Positions 13,140 to 27,304 are shown, counted from the stretch's first letter. The stretch: DNA of 64,000 bases from Piromyces finnis (GCA_002104945.1 MCFH01000016.1:1-64000), one strand, 5' to 3'. Translations and numbers: made by a program. Notes: generated from the sequence alone by a model not told the origin.

Positions 13140-14504
13140 TATATATATTATATATATTAGTAAGTAATTTTTATGGCGAAAAACTTCATATTTATACATA
13201 ATTTCTAAAATAAAAAAATATATTAAATTAAAAATATATATTTAATATATATAATATATAAAAAAAAACATTTTTAATAATGGAAGTTCTAGAATACATT
13301 ATATATAATGAAATAAATAATAATTTAAGTTAAATATAAAGATTGATAAATAATTCCTCCATTTGTGGTAAGCAAAACAATAGAAAATCGGGTTAACTGT
13401 ATTCATAGGTTTACCCTAATAAAAAAATTATTTTTAATTACAAATTTAATGATTATATTATAATCTCCTTACTAAGTTAACTAATTATAATTAATAAAAA
13501 AGATAGAGAATATAAGCAACATAAAAATAGGCTTATTGTAGGATGAAATTATAAAAATTTTTTCTTTTTTTTTTTTAATAAATTATATTCATTCACCTCT
13601 TTAATAATACTTTAATTTATTTATAAATTAATCTTTTGTTCTTTTTGTTACATTTAAATTTTTAATACGATCCTCCAATGAAACTTCATCTAATAATGAT
13701 GTAAATCATTTATATTATTAATTTTTAAATATTAAAGAATAGATCGGTAGTACAATGAGAACAATAGGTTACATTAAATTTTATGAGTAACATTAATTTT
13801 TTATTATGTAATAATTTTTGTGTAAACAAGTTTTTCTTTAAAAAAAATATTAATTAAAAATTATTATTAATACACTATGATATTATTGAAGTAGGAGATA
13901 AAATTAAAAAAATTTTTAATTAAATTTAAACAATGAATTTTAATTTTTAATTAAAAAAAAAAAGGAGAAAGTTAAAATTTTAATTAATATATTAATAAAA
14001 ACGGCTTATTTATAAAAAAATAAATTATATTGGTTATTAATACCTATTTAATTAATAAATTATTGTTTTTAATTAAAGTATATTCAATAAATTATATATA
14101 GAAAATGTACTTTTATAATTATCTCTTAATTTATCAAAAGGTTGATCATTTAAGGTTACTGTCAGAACTTTTTTTTTGTAGTAATCTATAATAAAATATA
14201 CGAATATATGGTTATTCTTGGAATCATGAAGAATATATTCGAGTAATTATTTATATCTTGATAGAAACTTAAAAGGCAACCATAACTATTAAAAAATTTA
14301 AATCTAAAGAATATTTCTTTGCAAAAAATTAAAAAGAAAAAGACTTTCCAAATAATGAAAAATTTATTAAGGCAAATTAAATAAAAAAAAAAGATTTAAT
14401 TGTAAATTACCCAATAAATAATCTTTAAAAAAAAAATAAATTTTCTTTTTAAAAAAAGGGCAAAAAAAAGAATGGTTTAAAGATATTATAAAATGTAAAT
14501 AACA

Positions 14505-14691
<187 letters not shown>

Positions 14692-15371
14692 TAAAGAAAA
14701 AATGAATGGTTTTTTTATAAATGAAAAATAATAGAAAAATAACCTTTTATATAATTAAACAATAAAAAAAAATAATGGATGGAATAGATTATTACGTTTG
14801 ATATAAAATTTTTAAGCATATATTTATTATATTTGTTAAATACTTTAATTAAAAAAAGGTTATAATTAAATTATAAAATAATTATTTTTATTACTATTTT
14901 AGATTCAAATTATTAGTATTATATAGTATTAGTATTTAGTTATTAAGCGTTTTAATTTGGAATAAAGAAAGTTCAATTAAAGGTTTAATGTATATAAAAA
15001 ATTATAAAAAAAAAATACTATATTTCCATTTTTTTTATTTAATTTATATTAAAAAAAGATTTTATTCAAATATTTTTAAACTATTAAACCTATCATGATA
15101 TAAAAATAGATAAATAAGATAGTATTTGTTGTATTAATACTATTATTTATTTCATATTTATGCTTAAGAAGTATCTTTCAAAAAATATTAATAAGAAAAA
15201 TATTTCTTATTATTACTTTTTTATTATTACTATAGTATCTATAAAAAATTATCTTAATAATTGTTCTTTGAGAAGTATCAATTAATTTTAGGTAGTATAA
15301 TACAAAGGTTATTTTTTTATCATACTGAACTCATCATTTTTAAAATATCTTTTTATAGCATAATATTTTTC

Positions 15372-15476
<105 letters not shown>

Positions 15477-15890
15477 TAGAGTAATAATAATAATTAGAGT
15501 AATAATAATAATAGAGTAATAAAGAAATATTCCAATTATCATGTATTAAACATATGTATTTTTTGAGAATAATTATATATGTAATATAAAAAGTATTTGT
15601 AGTAATGATAAAAAAAGATATAAAGGTTAGAGTAATGATTAATTAAAATGTAAAAAAAAATATTTATTTTTTCAAAAATTAATAATTACAATTCTATAAA
15701 AATATTTTTTAAGGTTATATAAATAACTAATGATTTACATTCATGGTAATTAAAATGCTGATTTAAATAACAAAAAAGTAAAATATGCTTGATATATTCT
15801 TTTTTTTATTATATATAAAATTATTAAAGTATATATATGTTTTTTTAAATATAATCAAATTAAAATCTTAAAAAAATAATACAAAACTAT

Positions 15891-16202
15891 ATAAAAATAA
15901 TGTCCTTAGCATTCCAAATACACAAGCAACATTCCTTAATTTAAGTGTAAATATTAGGAGGTAATTGACACGTGATCAAATTGATTATATGAAGACTTAG
16001 CATTATGGATGAAAATGTCGTACAATGACATACATTTAATGTAAATAGATTGAGTGAAGGTCGAAGCTAAAGATTCGGTCACAACCACCTAGCAATAGGA
16101 AAGAGCCAATGTTTCTTTAAGAACCACTGTTGGAACACATTTTGATTAATGGGAGAAATGCACTTGGAAGATAAAAAAAAAAAAATAAAAATAAAAATAA
16201 TG
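15891..16202 (+). mobile_element. 5'-truncated copy of the SINE-like retroposon
   Basis: The body (about 15903-16175) matches the 3' half of the element at 23979: both share GACACGTGATCAAATTGA, TCACAACCACCTAGCAATAGG, AGAACCAC and GGGAGAAATGCAC, then end in an A-rich tail. The tRNA-like head is absent. A direct repeat ATAAAAATAATG stands on each side (15891-15902 and 16191-16202), as expected of a target-site duplication. An internal block present in the longer copy (AACAGTATGACAGACCAGG) is missing. Truncation at the 5' end plus an A-tail indicates retroposition. Confidence 0.75.
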
Positions 16203-18083
16203 ACATTGGTGACTAAATAATTTTATAGTTACAACTATTTCAAAAATAAAAAAAAAAAAAGAATGGATACATTTAATAAATATAAGAATATCATTATTGT
16301 ATACAAAAACATTGGTTATAATTGTACTTTTTTTGAATAATATCGAAATAATCAAATAAGAAATAAAGAAATATCATTTAAAAGTTTATATTCATTTATA
16401 TAAATACACCTTTTATAAATTTTATTTTAAATATATAAAAATTTATTAAGTATATCATAATATACAAAATTATAGTGTAATTAAGCCTATTTCCAATAGT
16501 GTTGAATAAACAAAAAAAAAGTAATTTATTTTTTTTATTATTTTTATGCAAAAAGTATAATGGAAATTAGTAAATGTTAAGTTGAAACATGTTGAGACTA
16601 ACAACTGTACCAATACACAACAACTGTTTTTTTTTTAAATGTAATTTTTCTTTGTTATGTATATTATTTTTTTCTAACCTTTTTTTCAAAAATAGTTTAA
16701 TGATGATTAATATGATTAATAATATAATATATTAATAGTATATTATTATATATTCCAAAATTTTAAAATATATTAAATTATTATTTTAATTTATTAGAGT
16801 GTGATACAAAAAACTTTGTTGTATACAATTTTAATTTTTAATGATGGATAATTTAATTAAATTTATATTAGTATTACACCATATATATGAACTTAATAGG
16901 TATTATTATGTAATAAACTTTTAATTTATTAGAAACACTATAAAATTACAAGATAATAAATATAAATAAACTTTCTTAATCATACATTTTAATATAGATT
17001 TTAAACCCTTTTTATATAAAAGGAAAAATGAGAAAAAAAAAAAAAGTTGAGAATTAAAGAATATATCATATTTTATAATAATTGAATTTATAATACTCTA
17101 ATTATTCCAATACTATAAATATAATAAAAAGAAAAAGAATTTAACTATATACATTCCAATACTATATATAAATATAATAAAAAGAAAAATATAATAAGAA
17201 ATTATAAAGTGCTTTAAAAATAAATAGAAAATATTAAATGAAAATGTTGAAATATTAATAAATTTTATAAAAGAAAAAGATAATAATGTGTCAAATATTT
17301 TTTGAAGCTATTTTTTTTTTTTAATTTATTAATGTTCTATTGTTGGAATAAACTTATTTCAATAATTTTGTTCCAATATATAATAATAACAGTTTAAAGA
17401 AATGTATTTATGCTAATTACAATAGTAATAATGTTTAATGTTACAAAAATTAATAATAATAATAATTCATATTTTTAAAATTTTGGATTAATAAAAATTC
17501 TTATTCTACCTACTTTTATATTTAATTATTGATACAAAAGGTTATATATTTAAATATTTAGTGAACGGTTATTGGTTACAATTCTTATTCCTATTCCTAT
17601 TAAAAGTCATGTTAAAACTAATTTTTTAATTTTTAATCTATTTTATTATTATTGTTTTATCTTTAATTTTTTTTTTGTAAAAGTCAAATTTATAATGATA
17701 ATCTATATCAATAGTATTTTAATTTAATATTATTTATAATACTAAAGAAATGAAGAAATGATGTCAGAGTAGCGAATGAATTTGATGACTAATAAGTTTC
17801 TAAAATTGCCTTAAAACTTTAATAATATTAAAATTTAAAAAAAAAATACGAATCATAAATTAATATTAATGATATATAAATGTTTTAAAAAAAAAAATTA
17901 ATTTTTTTAAATTCATATATAAAGGAAAAAGATTTCCTTTTTAAAATATAAAGTTTGATTTTATATATATAATTTAAATATTATAGTTTAATATTATAAA
18001 TTTGATATTTATAATATAAAATTAATAGGGTTTTCTTTTTACCATCTATATTTATTTTTTTATATATATAAATAATACTAAAA
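16203..18083. other. Gene-free AT-rich region
   Basis: Upstream flank of the CotH gene at 18084. AT-rich, with a short imperfect duplication at about 17103-17190 (ATTCCAATACTATA..ATAATAAAAAGAAAAA twice). Nothing else recognised. Confidence 0.6.
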
Positions 18084-20063
18084 ATGAGAGTATTGAGTAC
18101 TTCTCTTTTATTAACAACTTTGGTATCTGTATACTCAAAATCTATAGAAAACCATACCATTGTATTTAATTTAGAAAGTGGTTTTTACAATAATGATAGC
18201 ATAGAACTTCAAATTAAATCTTCTGATTCCAATGCCTCTATTTATTATACGTTGGATGGAAGTATCCCTTCAGAAAATTCTACTTTATATGAAAATCCAA
18301 TTATTTTAAAGAATAAAAGTGAAGATGAAAACGTTCTCAGTGCTATTTTAAATATAGAACCAACTAAAAAAAAATTTAAACCAACCAAAAAAATAACAAA
18401 AGGTAATGTTATTCGTGCTATAGCAAAATTTTCTGATGCTTCTTATTCTGAAGTTATCAGTGGAACTTATTTTGTTGGTCTTGACCGACAAAAACTTTAC
18501 GGTGATTTTCCAGTAATATCTATTATTACAGATCCTGATAATCTCTTTGATTATGAAAAAGGTATTTATGTTTTAGGAAAAACTTATGATGACTATATTG
18601 CTTCAAATGTTCAAAGTTATTATCCAAAAGGTAATTTTAGTAATAAAGGAAGAGAATCTGAAAGACCTGCCACCATTGAATATTTGCCATTTAATGATAA
18701 CCAAAAGGGTTTTAAACAAAATGTAGGTATAAGAATTATGGGTAATGCTTCTAGACTTTCTGTTCAAAAAAGTTTCCGTGTTCTTTGTCGTGAAGAGTAT
18801 GGAAAAAAGAGTTTAAAATATGAATTAATCCCTAATAATATGCGTTCAGATGGTACTGGTCCTGTCACAAAATATAAATCTTTTAATATAAGAAATGGTG
18901 GAAATGATAATGAATTTATGAAATACAGAGATATTGCCTTGCAAACCCTGATTTCTAATAGAGATTTCGAAACACAACAATCCGACATTGCTATTGCATT
19001 CATTGATGGTGAATATTGGGGTGTATATCAACTTAGTGAAGATTATAGTGATAATTATATTGCCAATAACTATGATATTAACAGTGACAATGTTGTCATT
19101 ATTAAAAAGAATAAGGTTGAAGCAGGTGAAGAGGATGATAAGAAATTATTTGATGAAACAATGAATTACATTTATTCCAATGATTTAAGCGTAGATGTTA
19201 ATTATAGTAACCTATTAAAGTCATTTGATATTGATAATTTTGCTTGGTATACTGCTTTTATTATTTATATTGGTAGTGTAGATTGTATATTACAAGATAA
19301 TAATTGGGCCATGTGGCGTGTTAGAACACCAGATCAAAACACTTTAAATGCTGATGGAAAATGGCGTATGTTAACTTATGATACAGAATTTTCTTCTGGT
19401 CTCTATTCTGATGGAACAAAATTTGATGACACTATTTTGTACGATATATTTAATAAGGCAAATTCAAATCCTCGTTTTGGTGTAAAGCTTTTAAAGGCAT
19501 TTATTGAAAATAAGGAATTTAAGAATTTATTCATTAATGCTTTAAGTGATGTTAGAAATATTGATTTTGAGGCTAGCCGAGTCAATGATTATATTGATAA
19601 TATGTATAATAGAACAGCTCCACTTATGCTTGATAACTATAATAGATTTGGTCCAGATTATGTATTATATTTCCCAGAAAAATACTATACATCACAAGTT
19701 GAATATTTTAAAACCTACCTTACCGGAAGATATAATGTTTTCATGAAACATATTGAAAAAACCTTTAAGTTCAAACCAGCTGTCACTGTAAGTGTTATTT
19801 CTAATGATTATCGAAAAGGCAGTTTTAAAGTAAATCATGGATGGAAACTTCATAATAAGAAATATGAAGGTGAATATTTCCGTGAAAACATTCTTTATTT
19901 AACAGCTGTTCCTGTTGAAGGTGAAACCTTTAGATATTGGAAAATGAAAAATTGTAAACTTGCAGATAGTAGTTATGGTCCAGTTGATGGTATTCAATCT
20001 AATAAAACCACTATTGGTATTTACCCAAGCTATGGTTGTAGATTAACCGCCTTTTATAAGTAA
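18084..20063 (+). CDS. Secreted CotH-like protein with CHB_HEX_C-like and InlB-like domains
   Basis: Single-exon gene, 659 aa. The first ATG gives a signal peptide (MRVLSTSLLLTTLVSVYS). Domain order is a CHB_HEX_C_1/Fn3-associated type domain (IYYTLDGSIPSENSTLYENP, about 48-130), a CotH kinase-like domain (about 150-560; VQKSFRV, NIRNGGND, AFIDGEYWGVYQLSEDY, LTYDTEFSSG), and a C-terminal segment like the divergent InlB repeat (LTAVPVEGETFRYWKM). The usual D-x-D of CotH domains appears as D433-T-E435. CotH proteins are atypical protein kinases first described from Bacillus spore coats and are abundant in anaerobic fungi. This whole architecture is bacterial in style, and the lack of introns fits acquisition from a rumen bacterium (inference). 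No dockerin, so cellulosome membership is not indicated. Substrate unknown. Confidence 0.88.
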   Translation: MRVLSTSLLLTTLVSVYSKSIENHTIVFNLESGFYNNDSIELQIKSSDSNASIYYTLDGSIPSENSTLYENPIILKNKSEDENVLSAILNIEPTKKKFKPTKKITKGNVIRAIAKFSDASYSEVISGTYFVGLDRQKLYGDFPVISIITDPDNLFDYEKGIYVLGKTYDDYIASNVQSYYPKGNFSNKGRESERPATIEYLPFNDNQKGFKQNVGIRIMGNASRLSVQKSFRVLCREEYGKKSLKYELIPNNMRSDGTGPVTKYKSFNIRNGGNDNEFMKYRDIALQTLISNRDFETQQSDIAIAFIDGEYWGVYQLSEDYSDNYIANNYDINSDNVVIIKKNKVEAGEEDDKKLFDETMNYIYSNDLSVDVNYSNLLKSFDIDNFAWYTAFIIYIGSVDCILQDNNWAMWRVRTPDQNTLNADGKWRMLTYDTEFSSGLYSDGTKFDDTILYDIFNKANSNPRFGVKLLKAFIENKEFKNLFINALSDVRNIDFEASRVNDYIDNMYNRTAPLMLDNYNRFGPDYVLYFPEKYYTSQVEYFKTYLTGRYNVFMKHIEKTFKFKPAVTVSVISNDYRKGSFKVNHGWKLHNKKYEGEYFRENILYLTAVPVEGETFRYWKMKNCKLADSSYGPVDGIQSNKTTIGIYPSYGCRLTAFYK

Positions 20064-21840
<1,777 letters not shown>

Positions 21841-22767
21841 ATGAGTTCAATTACTACTATTAATCATCCAATGAAAAAGTCATCAAAGACAATTTCTGAA
21901 GAGGAAATTGATCTTCCTGTTGGTGTCACCTTAAAAAAGCAAGAGAAAAAACACAAATTCTTTTCAAAGATTTTCTCTTCAATTTCAAAATCAAAATATA
22001 AGAAAGCTATTGAAGCCACTAACAACAAAAAATTTGTAAATTCTTTTGACACTGAAAAAACCCTTCATCAATCCGATTTATACGACACAGAAAAGACTAT
22101 TTATGACAATGATCTCACATATATAAAAGGCTCCATTTCTGAAAATCATGATGATTCTCAAAATACAATTAGTACAGTTTATTCATCAAAGGATTACAGC
22201 AAAAACCCAATTCAAGCTTTCCTTTCCAGAAAAACTGTTAATTTAAAAGGTAGAAATGAAGATACCTTACCTGTATTAAATGACGATTTAGCCGAAATTA
22301 TTCGTTGTAGATTACCAAACCTTTTACAAGAAGCTACCACTTGGAAATTATTATATAGTATGAATCAACATGGTGCTACCTTAAGTACCTTATATCGTAA
22401 GATTAAAAATCAAGGTCCATGTATTATAGTATTAAAAAGTTCTGAAGATGAAATTTTTGGTGCATTTATTACTGAAGCTTTTGATCCATCAAATAAAGGT
22501 TTCTTTGGTACTCCAGAATGTTTCTTATGGAAAGCTGATAAATATCAATTTAAGAAATTCTCTGCTACTCATATAAATCAATACTTTATGGTTGCTGAAT
22601 CAAACTTTATTGCCATGGGTGGTGGTAATGGAAATTTTGGTTTTTATTTAGATGAAGATATTCAATTTGGTTATACTTCAAAATGTGATACCTTTGAAAA
22701 TGAAACCTTAACAAAAGATAATGAATTTGAATGTTATGGTTGTGAAATTTGGGGACTTGAATTTTAA
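21841..22767 (+). CDS. TLDc domain protein, Oxr1-like
   Basis: Intact single-exon gene of 308 aa with no signal peptide. Residues about 1-140 are a charged, low-complexity N-terminal region (Lys-rich KKQEKKHKFFSKIF, then TEKT repeats). Residues about 145-308 form a TLDc domain: LPNLLQEATTWKLLYSMNQHG, LSTLYRKI, IIVLKSSEDEIFGAFI, FFGTPECFLW, FMVAESNFIAMGGGNGNFGFYLDEDI and the terminal CEIWGLEF motif. TLDc proteins of the OXR1 group bind V-ATPase and are linked to oxidative-stress resistance in aerobic eukaryotes; the role in an obligate anaerobe is unclear but V-ATPase control is plausible (inference). First ATG used; a purine- and A-rich stretch precedes it. Orthology to yeast Oxr1 is not proven. 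Confidence 0.92.
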   Translation: MSSITTINHPMKKSSKTISEEEIDLPVGVTLKKQEKKHKFFSKIFSSISKSKYKKAIEATNNKKFVNSFDTEKTLHQSDLYDTEKTIYDNDLTYIKGSISENHDDSQNTISTVYSSKDYSKNPIQAFLSRKTVNLKGRNEDTLPVLNDDLAEIIRCRLPNLLQEATTWKLLYSMNQHGATLSTLYRKIKNQGPCIIVLKSSEDEIFGAFITEAFDPSNKGFFGTPECFLWKADKYQFKKFSATHINQYFMVAESNFIAMGGGNGNFGFYLDEDIQFGYTSKCDTFENETLTKDNEFECYGCEIWGLEF

Positions 22768-23966
22768 GAAAATGATAACACTTTCCTACTTTTTGATTTA
22801 AAAAAGTAGCTATTTATTTTTCGCTATCCTAATTTATCTAATCTTTAAGAATTTTTGGAACTTTTTTTTTTTTTTAAACCATTTTTTTCTATACCAATTA
22901 CTATTTAATATACCATTTTCATTTATTTTATAAAAATTAAAAATAGTAAAAAAAAAAAAAAATTTAAAAAAAAAAAAAAACATTAAAAAAAAAAACATAT
23001 AAATATAGATGTTTAATTTATTTATTTCACATTATTATGATGAATAAAATGTATATGTATAATAGAATTATTTATTTATTTAATAATAATAATAATAAAA
23101 AAATAATAATAAATTAAAAAAAATAATTATATCTTATATGTTTTATTATCCTTTTTAATTGACTTTTTTTTTTTTTTTTTAAAATTATTACTATTATCTT
23201 ATAATGAAAAATATATTATCACTGTAAATTATATTTAAATTAACCTATAATTTCTGTATTATCGGCTAGATGGAGCCAAAATGAACAACGAAAATCTTTT
23301 TTTTTTTAAAGTTTTTTACACTATTAAAATGAATTATCAAAAAATCATTTTTATTATTTAGAATTATTGTATATACTGCTATAATACTTTATATATTTTC
23401 ACTTAAAAGAATTCTTTTCATTTTTTTTATTTTATTAAATATCTATTCCTATGCAACTAATTAAAATTTCATTTTTATTTTCTTATTCCTTGTATAAAAC
23501 ATTTATTACCATATCAATTAAAATATTATTAATAAAGAAAAAATAATAAAAAAAATGAAAATCTTATTTTTGTGTTTTTTTTTTTTTTTTTAATTTTTAA
23601 ATTTATATTAAATTTTAATTAATATAAAAAAAGAAGTTTTAAAATATAAGTTGCCGTTGGAAAACTTTTTTAATATAAAATATTATATCAAATACTTTTA
23701 AAATAATATTTAAATCATTTTCCTAATAATAATTATTATCTATTTTTATATGATTAATGATTTTTTGTTATTATTTATTATATATGTTAATACTATTTAA
23801 CACTATTTTTCTAAATATTTTTCTAAGTGGCATGATTAATAATCAATGTATTTTTAAATAATAAATCCTAGTTTAACGTATTTGTATTACATTTAATGTA
23901 CTATGTATTATAGAATTAAAATTAATTCACAATTATATATTAAGAAAAAGAATTTTTTTAATCATT
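22768..23966. other. Gene-free AT-rich region
   Basis: 3' flank of the TLDc gene. A and T runs and short AAT blocks; nothing recognised. Confidence 0.6.
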
Positions 23967-24547
23967 AAAAATTAATATGTCGTTCCAGTTTTTATCCTGG
24001 TTGTTAAGGCGTTTCCTTAGCATACATAAGGCTTCTGGTTCGACCCCGCAGATGTCAGTGCCTGTGGATTTTCCCACTGGGTTTGCCATGGGTTGGGTTA
24101 TGATATTCAGGTAAGTATAAATGAACTTTCTAATTTACTACTATGATAATAACACTCGTCTAGCCGGCCTGAGAGGGTCTAGTGTACATGGTACATTCCA
24201 AATTAGAACTTAATAAGTGGTGACTTAGGCTATGCCAAAAACACATAATATTCCTTAATCAATTTAAGTGTAAACATTAGGGGGCGGTTGACACGTGATC
24301 AAATTGACTATAAGAGGCTTAGCATTGTAGTTGTGAAATATCGTACAACGACATGCATCTAATGTACATGGATTAAGTGAGCGTCGAAGCTGAAGAAACA
24401 GTATGACAGACCAGGAGGGTCACAACCACCTAGCAATAGGAATGAGCCAACGTTTCTCTAAGAACCACCATTGGAGCTAACTCTGATCGATGGGAGAAAT
24501 GCACTCGGAAGTTAAAAAAAAAAAAAAAATAATAAAAAAATTAATAT
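23967..24547 (+). mobile_element. SINE-like retroposon with tRNA-like head, full length
   Basis: An element of about 556 bp with clearly higher GC than its surroundings. The 5' end has a tRNA-derived look: an A-box-like region with GTTAAGGCG as in Leu/Ser tRNAs (about 23998-24011), a perfect 5-bp stem with 7-nt loop at the anticodon-arm position (CCTTA 24015-24019, TAAGG 24027-24031), and a B-box GGTTCGACCCC at 24037-24047. A non-tRNA body follows and the 3' end is A-rich (from about 24513). A direct repeat AAAAATTAATAT flanks it (23967-23978, 24536-24547), consistent with a target-site duplication. A truncated second copy lies at 15891. The head is too degraded to be a working tRNA gene. LINE partner unknown. 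Confidence 0.72.
23998..24047 (+). promoter_or_regulatory. Putative internal RNA polymerase III promoter (A- and B-box) of the SINE
   Basis: The B-box GGTTCGACCCC differs from the consensus GGTTCGANTCC at one position. The A-box (TGGTTGTTAAGG) is weaker. Spacing of about 39 bases is within the usual range for tRNA-type internal promoters. Confidence 0.55.
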
Positions 24548-25137
24548 ATTACTAGAACCTTAAATAATAATAATATTAATGTTTAATTATGATACATTAA
24601 TTATTCATATTCTAATTAAATTTTTAATTTAAAAATCAGATCAATAAAAAAAAATTTATTTATTACAGTGTAACGTGACACAATGAAACACATTACATTG
24701 AAAAAAAAACTTTTTTTTTTACTTTAAAATACAAAATTAAAAAGAAAAGTAAAGACTTGGTTATAATTAATTATAATTATTTAGTATATTATTTTACTAA
24801 TAATGTTATTATTAAAATAATAATTAGTGTTATATTGAATTAAAAGTTGTATTAATGGTTTTTTATATGAAAATTGTATTTTTAAAGTACTTTTTTTTTT
24901 TTTTAAAATTTTCTTATACTAATGTTTGAAGTTTTTATATATAAAATTTAATTTATTTTAAAACTTCCTCCTCAATTAAAACACTACAAAAAAAAAAAAA
25001 ACTTTGATATTTGGTAAAGGGGTAATAATATTATAATTACAAATAAATAAACAATAAAATTTAAATAAAAAAAAAAAGTATATATAGAAAAAGAAATCAT
25101 TTCTAAATTTAATTAAATCAGAAAATAATAATAATAA
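24548..25137. other. Gene-free AT-rich region
   Basis: Region between the retroposon and the TAAA array before the next CotH gene. Nothing recognised. Confidence 0.6.
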
Positions 25138-25182
25138 GTAAATAAAAAAATAAATAAATAAAAAAATAAATAAATAAAAAAA

Positions 25183-25273
<91 letters not shown>

Positions 25274-25275
25274 AA
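25138..25275. repeat. (TAAA)n microsatellite
   Basis: TAAA array with A-run interruptions in its first part, ending about 45 bases before the start codon of the CotH-CBM1 gene, so it lies in its promoter or 5' UTR. Confidence 0.93.
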
Positions 25276-25319
25276 ACATTAATACCAAATTATACCAAAT
25301 TTATTGTAGACTTAATAAA

Positions 25320-27304
25320 ATGAAGTCATTATTGCTTATATCTGTTTTAAGTAATTATTAATATAATTTATTTATTTTTTTTGTTAATAAAAATATTATA
25401 TCCCAGATATTAAAAAGTATATTTTTTTTTGTATTTAATATGTATATAAAAAGTAACCACTGTATTAGGTTCCTATTTAAATGGTTTGAATAGAACATTT
25501 GAGGAAATCGATTTAACAATGGTTGATTTATATGTTACTATGCCACCATCCGAAGTCGAAAAATTAATTGAAATGGCCCAAGTAGATTCAAAAATGGTTG
25601 AGAATGGTAACTCTATAAATATTCCGGATTTTAAGTATGAAGATGCTAAAATTATTGCTAAATGGAATGGGTAATTTTTATACATAAAAAATTTTTATTT
25701 TTAAAAACATTTTATTTATTGAATAAACTAATAATCAACTAATTATTATTTTTTATGCTTAATATTTATTTCCCCTCTTTTAAAAATTATTTTCATTAAA
25801 AATCGGCGGTATAATAAATAGTAAAGAAAAAATCTACGAAAAAGTTAGTTTTAAAACTGGTGGCATGTATGCCCGTTCAAAGGATAAAGTAGGTTTTAAT
25901 ATTAAATTAGATAAAAAATTTTTAGGTCGTAAGAATATTAGACTTAGACCGGATGCTAGTGATAAGGGTCACCTTCGTTCTAAATTATCTTGTGATGTTG
26001 CTAATAGAATTGGTTTACCATCTGTTCAAGCTTCCTATGCTAGATTATATATGAATAATGAATTTTGGGGTTTGTATACTTTAATGGATTCAATTAAAAG
26101 TTCTTGGATCAAAGAAACTTTCAACCCATCTGAAAAAGAAATTACTACACTTTTCCAGTGTAAAAGTAATGGTTTTGATTTTAAACCAAATTCAGCAAGC
26201 GTTTGTAATAACGCCAATGATGATTATTTGGATATGACAGAATTCGAAAAATTAGTTGAAGATGTTAATGCTTGTCAAACTATCGAAGAAATTGAAAATT
26301 TAATGGATGTCGATGTTTTACTTAAATACTTTGTAATGGAATGGTTAGTTGGTTCCTTTGATCATTTCCTTTTCAATGGTCATAATCTTATGTTTTATAA
26401 AAAGGAAAGTGATGGTAAATGGATTTTAATAGAATATGACTATGATAACACTTTTGGTGGTGGTTTATCTGGAACTTATTGGAATGATAAAGGTCTTAAT
26501 CAAGATGGTACTGGTGCTGATAGAGGTCTCGACGCCGTTTTATTTACTTTTGCTGATTGGGAAAAGAATCTTCCTATCATAAATATTTTAGTTCATCAGA
26601 ATAAGGAAAGATTCAATAAAGTTCTTCATGAAGTTTTAGTTTCTGCTTTTAATCCATATATTTTGATTCCTCATATCGATGAAATTAAACAATTCCTTGC
26701 TCCTTATGCTGAGGAAGATATTACTCCTTTAAGTGATGGAAGTCTTCCAGGAAGAATTAATCATATTGGTAAACAAAATAGTTATACACTTGCCGAATTT
26801 GAAAGTTTTATAGAGAATAATACTAAGGGTTGGATTAATACAAAATTTGATTTTGTTTGTGAATATTATGGCTTTGATAAGGAAGAGATTCAACGTGAAG
26901 CTATGAATTATATTCCTAAAGGTTATGATTATTCATCTGAAACTAAATTACCAGAATTAATTACTTCTTCCATTACTGAAAAACCAACTCTTACAACAAT
27001 TGAAAATGAATCAAATGCTACTAATAAAGTAGATATTGATAATGTCGTTGATGATACTAAAACTGAAACTGGATCATTTACCATCACTTCAACTACTACA
27101 GTAACTATTGCAAGGACAACAACCTTGTCTAATGTTAGTACTACTGCTTCACCTAATGAAAATGAAAAATGTACTAGTATAACTAAAGCATTTAATCCAT
27201 GCGGTGGTTCTACCGTTCCAGAAGCATCACCATGTTGTGAAGAAGGATATAAATGTTATTATTACAATGAATATTTTGCTATGTGTATTCCGGAGAACTG
27301 GTGA
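25320..27304 (+). CDS. Secreted CotH kinase-like protein with C-terminal CBM1-like domain
   Basis: 576 aa in three exons: 25320-25350, 25454-25670 and 25822-27304 (phases 1 and 2), closing in frame. Exon 1 starts a signal peptide (MKSLLLISVLITTVLGS) completed by exon 2. The CotH domain spans about 25-440, with KVGFNIKLDKKF, RKNIRLRP, LRSKLSCDVAN, YARLYMNNEFWGLY and WILIEYDYDNTFGGG; D289 and D291 are the expected metal-binding aspartates. A Thr/Ser-rich linker (about 450-530) leads to a Cys-rich end (about 534-574; CGG..CC..GYKCYYYNEYFAMC) resembling a fungal CBM1 cellulose-binding module. This suggests a CotH protein tethered directly to cellulose rather than through a dockerin (inference). 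Substrate of the CotH domain unknown. Confidence 0.87.

Noticed and set aside
23998-24060. A functional tRNA gene
   Set aside because: Only the anticodon-arm-like hairpin and B-box are good; the D-arm is degraded, T33 is replaced by C, and no acceptor stem closes. It fits a SINE head better.
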